Shown: in pieces, positions 60,379-64,000 of the stretch
How positions within the stretch are numbered: position 1 is the stretch's first letter
Layout of the letters: every line of letters begins with the position of its first letter
Assembly: GCF_001984175.1 (NCBI RefSeq)
Contig: NZ_MTQP01000066.1
Coordinates: forward strand, 744,001 to 808,000
Reading direction: 5' to 3'
DNA length: 64,000 nucleotides
Origin: Saccharothrix sp. ALI-22-I
Lineage (GTDB): Bacteria; Actinomycetota; Actinomycetes; Mycobacteriales; Pseudonocardiaceae
Notes under the pieces: generated by a model
Database searches by the model: none
Seen by the model: the letters and a program-made list of their open reading frames with translations, nothing else
What the model was told of the DNA's origin: nothing
Position numbers and translations under genes: made by a program

Positions 60379-61671
60379 CTACAGCACGCGGGTGGCGTAA
60401 GGCATGATGCCGCCGTAGCGGACCGGGGCGATGCGGACGGACGAGCCCGAGAACGGGGCCTCGATCATCATCCCGCCGCCGAGGTACAGGGCCACGTGGG
60501 TGCCGCCGCCCGGACCCCAGAACAGCATGTCGCCGCGCTGTGCCAGGACGAGCGGCACCTTGCGGCCCACGTTGTACTGGTAGCCGCTGAAGTGCGGCAG
60601 GTACACGCCCGCGCCCGCGAACGCGTACATCATCAGCCCCGAGCAGTCGAAGCCGACGTTGTGGTAGTCGCCGTGCGCATCGCCGACGCCCCCGTCGCGG
60701 ATGCCGACGGTCGGGCCGTTGTGGTCGCCGCCGCCCCACGAGTACCGGACGCCCAGCTGCCGCATCGCGCGGGCGATGGCGATCTCCACGCCGGCACCGC
60801 TCGGCGCCACCACTGACCGCGGGTTCGGCGCCGCCGCGGCGAGGGCGGCCTGGCGTGCGGCTTCCTCCTCCTCGCGACGCTTGTCGTCCAGCCACTGGTT
60901 GTACTGGACGCGTTGGCCTTCCAGACCTTCGACGGCGCTCAACGCCCGGGCGAGTTCGGCCTCCACGCGGGTCTTGTCGTCCTGGATGCTCTGCGCGGCG
61001 GCGGCCTGGCCCTGCTGGGCCTGCACGGCGGCGGCGCGCGCGGCGTCGGCGGACCTCATGGCCTGGTCGGCGGCGGCCTGCTTCTGGTTGGCCAGGTCGA
61101 GGGCCGCACGGGCCGCGGAGTCCTTGTTCGCCTTCTCCCCACGGCGGCGCTCGACGTCCTCCAGCGCGTCGAGGCCGGATTCGCCGACGGCCTCCAGCAG
61201 CTGCGCGCGGGCCAGCAGGTCCTGCGGGCTGGACGCGCCGAAGTAGGCCGCGACGGAGCCGATGAGGCTGCCCTGCTGGAAGCTGGCGGCGGCGAACTCG
61301 TCCAGCTGCGCGCGGGCGTCCTCGACGGCCCGCCCCGCGGCGTCGGCCTCGACCTTCGCCGCGTCCGCGTTCCGGCGCGCCTGGTCCGCTTCGCGCTGGG
61401 CGGCCTCCAGGTCGACGCGCGCCTTGTTGGCCAGCTCCATCTTGAGCGCGACGTCGTCGGTCAGCTCCTGCAAGCGCGCCTCGGCGGCGGTGAGCTGACC
61501 GGTCAGCTCACCGACGCGGGCGGCCTTGGCGTCGGCCTGCCGCCGACCGGCGCTGATCTCGTCGTCGCCGGGGTTGGGCAGCGGTGGCGCGGCGAGCGCC
61601 GTGCCGGTCAGACCGAGGACGGCGGTCAGCGTGACCAGGACCGAAATGACCCATCGACTCACTGCTCCCAT
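60379..61671 (-). CDS. Secreted NlpC/P60 peptidoglycan endopeptidase (RipA-like)
   Basis: A 430-residue cell-wall hydrolase. Signal peptide 1-27 (GTALAAPP); a long coiled coil about 35-270 rich in Ala, Glu, Gln and Arg; then a C-terminal NlpC/P60 domain about 295-430 with catalytic Cys in VGFDCSGLMMYAF and His in GGTHVALYLGGG. RipA-like enzymes cut the D-Glu-mDAP bond during septum splitting; the coiled coil auto-inhibits. In M. tuberculosis ripA lies upstream of moxR1; here the moxR operon is 7.4 kb away on the same strand. ATG 61671 is given, with GTG 61662 as alternative. Confidence 0.93.
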   Translation of the reverse strand: MGAVSRWVISVLVTLTAVLGLTGTALAAPPLPNPGDDEISAGRRQADAKAARVGELTGQLTAAEARLQELTDDVALKMELANKARVDLEAAQREADQARRNADAAKVEADAAGRAVEDARAQLDEFAAASFQQGSLIGSVAAYFGASSPQDLLARAQLLEAVGESGLDALEDVERRRGEKANKDSAARAALDLANQKQAAADQAMRSADAARAAAVQAQQGQAAAAQSIQDDKTRVEAELARALSAVEGLEGQRVQYNQWLDDKRREEEEAARQAALAAAAPNPRSVVAPSGAGVEIAIARAMRQLGVRYSWGGGDHNGPTVGIRDGGVGDAHGDYHNVGFDCSGLMMYAFAGAGVYLPHFSGYQYNVGRKVPLVLAQRGDMLFWGPGGGTHVALYLGGGMMIEAPFSGSSVRIAPVRYGGIMPYATRVL

Positions 61672-61833
61672 CCTCCCCGCCCACTTGGCCGTTCCGCGTT
61701 ACGCCGAATGGCGTCACACAGAGCGACTGTGCCACTACCGCTTCACCGGCTCCAGTCGATCAGGCGTGAACGTCAGCCACATGGGTCACGGCAGGCACGG
61801 GGGAACCACTCTCCGGTGGAGTGGCGGGAGGAC

Positions 61834-63366
61834 TCAGTTGACCTTGCGCTCCAGGTCGGACCAATACGGCGCGCGGAGCTTGAACTTCTGCACCTTCCCG
61901 GTGGCGGTGCGCGGGATGGCGTCGCGGAACTCGACCGACGTCGGCGCCTTGTACCCGGCCAGCCGGGTCTTGCAGTGCGCGATCAACTCCGCCTCGGTCA
62001 CCTCCGCACCCTCGGCGACCACGATCAGCGCCTTGATCGTTTCGCCCCACTTCTCGTGCGGCACCCCGATCACCGCCGCCTCGGCCACCGCGGGGTGGCT
62101 GAACAGGGCGTCCTCCACCTCGATGGACGACACGTTCTCCCCGCCGGTGATGATCACGTCCTTCTTGCGGTCGGAGATGGTGAGGTGGCCCTCGTCGTCC
62201 AGCACGCCGCCGTCACCGGTGTGGAACCAGCCGCCCTCCAGCGCGTCGGCGCTAGCCTCCGGGTTCTCCCAGTAGCCGGCCATGACGACGTTCCCGCGGG
62301 CCAGCACCTCGCCGCTCTCGGACACCTTCAGCCGCACGCCGAGCCCCGGCGCGCCCGCCCGCGACAGCTTGCGCGCCCGCTCGTCCGGCGACAGCGCGTC
62401 ATCACCCGGCCGTGAACGGTTGAACGTGAGCAGCGGTGACGTCTCGGTCAGGCCGTAGAGCTGCAGGAATTCCCAGCCCAGCTCCTCGCCGACGCGGGCG
62501 ATGGTGCGGCTGGGCGGCGGCGCGCCCGCGCAGATGATGCGGACCCGGTCACGGCCGGGGATCTCGCCGTCCCACTCCTGGGCGGCGTCGAGGACGGCGT
62601 TCCACACGGCCGGGGCGCCGCACATCAGCGTGACGCCGTGGTCGCGGACCCGGTTGAGGATCTCCGTGCCGTCCACCTTGCGCAGCACGACCTGCGGCAC
62701 GCCCAGCCCGGCGAGGCCGAACGGCATGCCCCAGCCGTTGCAGTGGAACATCGGCAGGACGTGCATGTAGACGTCCCGCTCCCAGGCGCGGGCGTGCATG
62801 GCGAAGGTGACCGCGTTGATCCAGATGTTGCGGTGGGTCATCTGGACACCCTTGGGTCGGGCGGTGGTGCCGGAGGTGTAGTTGATGGTGGCGGTCGCGT
62901 CCTCGTCCGGCTCGCTCCACGGGCGGGGTTCGGTGTCGAAGCGCATCAGTTCCGACTCGGTCTGCTCGCCGAGCACGAAGCGGTGCCGGGCGGTGACCTC
63001 GTCCAGCTCCAGCTCGGGGTCCACCAGCAGGACGGACGCGCCGCTGTGCTCGACGATGTAGGACACCTCGTCGGGGCGCAGCCGGAAGTTGACCGGGACC
63101 GCGATGCGGCCGGTGGCGGGCACGGCGTGCAGCAGTTCGAGCAGCCGGGCCGAGTTGTGGCTGACCACGGCGACCCGTTCGCCCTCGGCGAGGCCGAGCG
63201 CGTCGAACCCGGCCTGCCAGGCCCGGACGCGGGTGGCGAACCCGCCGTAGGTCGTGGTCGGCACGGGCGCGGCGGGCTGTTCGGGTTCGTCGACGGTGGC
63301 CGTCGTGTCGGCGAAGACCTGCTCCGCCCGGTAGAGGAAATCGGCGACAGTCAGGGGTACGCGCAT
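61834..63366 (-). CDS. Long-chain acyl-CoA synthetase (FadD-type AMP-binding enzyme)
   Basis: A 510-residue adenylate-forming ligase: P-loop TINYTSGTTARPKGV, LQLYGLTETSP, the hinge GGWFHTGDGGVLDDEGHLTISDRKKDVIITGGENVSS, and the catalytic Lys in RTATGKVQKFKLR. It activates a fatty or other carboxylic acid as CoA thioester. The position after the signature SGTT is Ala rather than the common Gly. ATG 63366 starts the conserved sequence. Single gene, flanked by the NlpC/P60 and carbonic anhydrase genes on the same strand. Confidence 0.92.
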   Translation of the reverse strand: MRVPLTVADFLYRAEQVFADTTATVDEPEQPAAPVPTTTYGGFATRVRAWQAGFDALGLAEGERVAVVSHNSARLLELLHAVPATGRIAVPVNFRLRPDEVSYIVEHSGASVLLVDPELELDEVTARHRFVLGEQTESELMRFDTEPRPWSEPDEDATATINYTSGTTARPKGVQMTHRNIWINAVTFAMHARAWERDVYMHVLPMFHCNGWGMPFGLAGLGVPQVVLRKVDGTEILNRVRDHGVTLMCGAPAVWNAVLDAAQEWDGEIPGRDRVRIICAGAPPPSRTIARVGEELGWEFLQLYGLTETSPLLTFNRSRPGDDALSPDERARKLSRAGAPGLGVRLKVSESGEVLARGNVVMAGYWENPEASADALEGGWFHTGDGGVLDDEGHLTISDRKKDVIITGGENVSSIEVEDALFSHPAVAEAAVIGVPHEKWGETIKALIVVAEGAEVTEAELIAHCKTRLAGYKAPTSVEFRDAIPRTATGKVQKFKLRAPYWSDLERKVN

Positions 63367-63455
63367 GCGAACTCACCTTATTGACGGGCCTCGGCTCCGG
63401 CCAGCGCCGGCTCGGCCCGTGGTCAGCCGGTCGTCAACCCGCGGTCGGCCGGTGG

Positions 63456-64000
63456 TCAGCCGGTGGTCAGCACGAACCGCCGGTTGACCGGCTGCACGGA
63501 ACGGGCGTGGTCGGCGTGGGCGCGGATGAAGGCGCGCAGGGCCGGGTCCTCCACGTGGACCGGTTGCTTCATGACCACCCAGCTCACCACCTCGTCGAAC
63601 GCCCCCGTGGTCAGCGAGCCCTCGTAGCGGTGGAAGCCGCCGTCCGGGAACAGGGCGGCCAGGTCGATGCCGCTCGGCGGCTTCCCGTCGGACCCGCCCG
63701 GCTCACCGAGGTCGACGAACACCGCGATCACGCACGCCCGCAGCGCGTCGTCCGCCCTCAGGTGCACGGCGTGCATCTCCGCACCCCGCGCCCGGCCGTC
63801 CACCCAGTGCTCGCTCGGCCGGTGGAAGTGGATGTTGTCCAGCCGGAACTCCCGGTCGGCCAGGCACACCAGGTGCTCGCCCTTCGGGCGGAAGCGCCAG
63901 CCGTCGCCCTCCTCACTCGCGCTGAACTGGTCGGCGCGCCAGCGCACCTGCAGTTCCTGCTCCAGCGACGGCACCACCACCGCGTCGCGGATGTTGATCG
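63456..64000 (-). CDS. Alpha-class carbonic anhydrase (5' end outside window)
   Basis: The frame is open to the right edge and begins there with INIRDAVVVPSL, part of the SPINI motif of alpha carbonic anhydrases. Zinc histidines are in NIHFHRPSEHWVDG and EMHAVHL; the C-terminal VNRRFV completes the fold. About 180 residues are present; the signal peptide, expected for the class, would lie outside the window. The enzyme hydrates CO2, usually outside the membrane. Confidence 0.88.
   Translation of the reverse strand, partial: INIRDAVVVPSLEQELQVRWRADQFSASEEGDGWRFRPKGEHLVCLADREFRLDNIHFHRPSEHWVDGRARGAEMHAVHLRADDALRACVIAVFVDLGEPGGSDGKPPSGIDLAALFPDGGFHRYEGSLTTGAFDEVVSWVVMKQPVHVEDPALRAFIRAHADHARSVQPVNRRFVLTTG

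Overview
This is about 64 kb of very GC-rich DNA with strong G/C third-position bias, frequent GTG/TTG starts and densely packed genes. The gene content points to a mycolata-related actinomycete, most likely of the order Pseudonocardiales (Saccharothrix/Lentzea/Actinosynnema-like; this placement is inferred from content, not from a search). Markers are mycothiol ligase MshC, InhA-type enoyl-ACP reductase, a ferrochelatase with C-terminal Fe-S cysteines, six-gene mce operons, RipA-like and PucR/ANTAR proteins. The window holds no tRNA, rRNA, insertion sequence, integrase or CRISPR array that I can see.

Layout. 0-9.7 kb: mshC (cut by the left edge), a slipin, ctaD, a secreted M23 peptidase with 48-residue repeats, a VWA/AAA+ chelatase-like pair, and a streptomycin-kinase-like phosphotransferase. 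9.7-11.7 kb: a GH6 cellobiohydrolase with two perfect CelR/CebR operators. 12-16 kb: the fabG-inhA-hemH fatty acid/haem block with two downstream conserved genes. 16-21 kb: an FAD/Fe-S D-2-hydroxyacid dehydrogenase, TetR, an NmrA-like reductase, cutA and a broken GH42 beta-galactosidase tail. 21-33 kb: a plant-polysaccharide island, namely a GH3 glucosidase with its LacI repressor, GH48, GH9 and GH6 endoglucanase, i.e. with the GH6 exo-enzyme the same set as the Thermobifida fusca free cellulase system. 34-40 kb: a six-gene mce operon without yrbE permeases. 40.5-46 kb: a divergent PucR regulator, a mosaic trio of envelope proteins (one with a LANTG sortase signal) and an LppX/LprG-like lipoprotein. 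46-50 kb: a GAF-ANTAR protein, then a two-component system coupled to a TAXI-type binding lipoprotein. 50-53 kb: moxR-DUF58-VWA. 53-64 kb: MobA-like protein with a 43-residue membrane protein, maleylpyruvate isomerase-like/MerR pair, a dual-GGDEF protein behind an internally deleted hydrolase, a methyltransferase, a GrpB protein, a BacNav-type channel, a RipA-like NlpC/P60 hydrolase, an acyl-CoA synthetase and (cut by the right edge) an alpha carbonic anhydrase.

How it works together. The four cellulases attack crystalline cellulose from both chain ends and internally; three of their promoters carry the 14-bp palindrome TGGGAGCGCTCCCA and two share an extended promoter block, so cellobiose-type induction is predicted. 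GH3 plus LacI forms a separate two-gene operon with its own palindromes. The mce operon, the divergent regulator, the trio and the lipoprotein look like one lipid-handling envelope system: the same 18-bp palindrome TTGTCA-N6-TGACAA (one site with one mismatch) is found in front of mceA/pucR, the trio's membrane gene and the lipoprotein.

Two larger-scale features stand out. First, genes that sit side by side in Mycobacterium tuberculosis (ripA, moxR1, DUF58, VWA, fabG1, inhA, hemH, slipin) are here in comparable order but spread over 60 kb with the cellulase and mce blocks between them. Second, three separate convergent gene gaps each hold an array of 22-bp repeats arranged as head-to-head or tail-to-tail inverted blocks.
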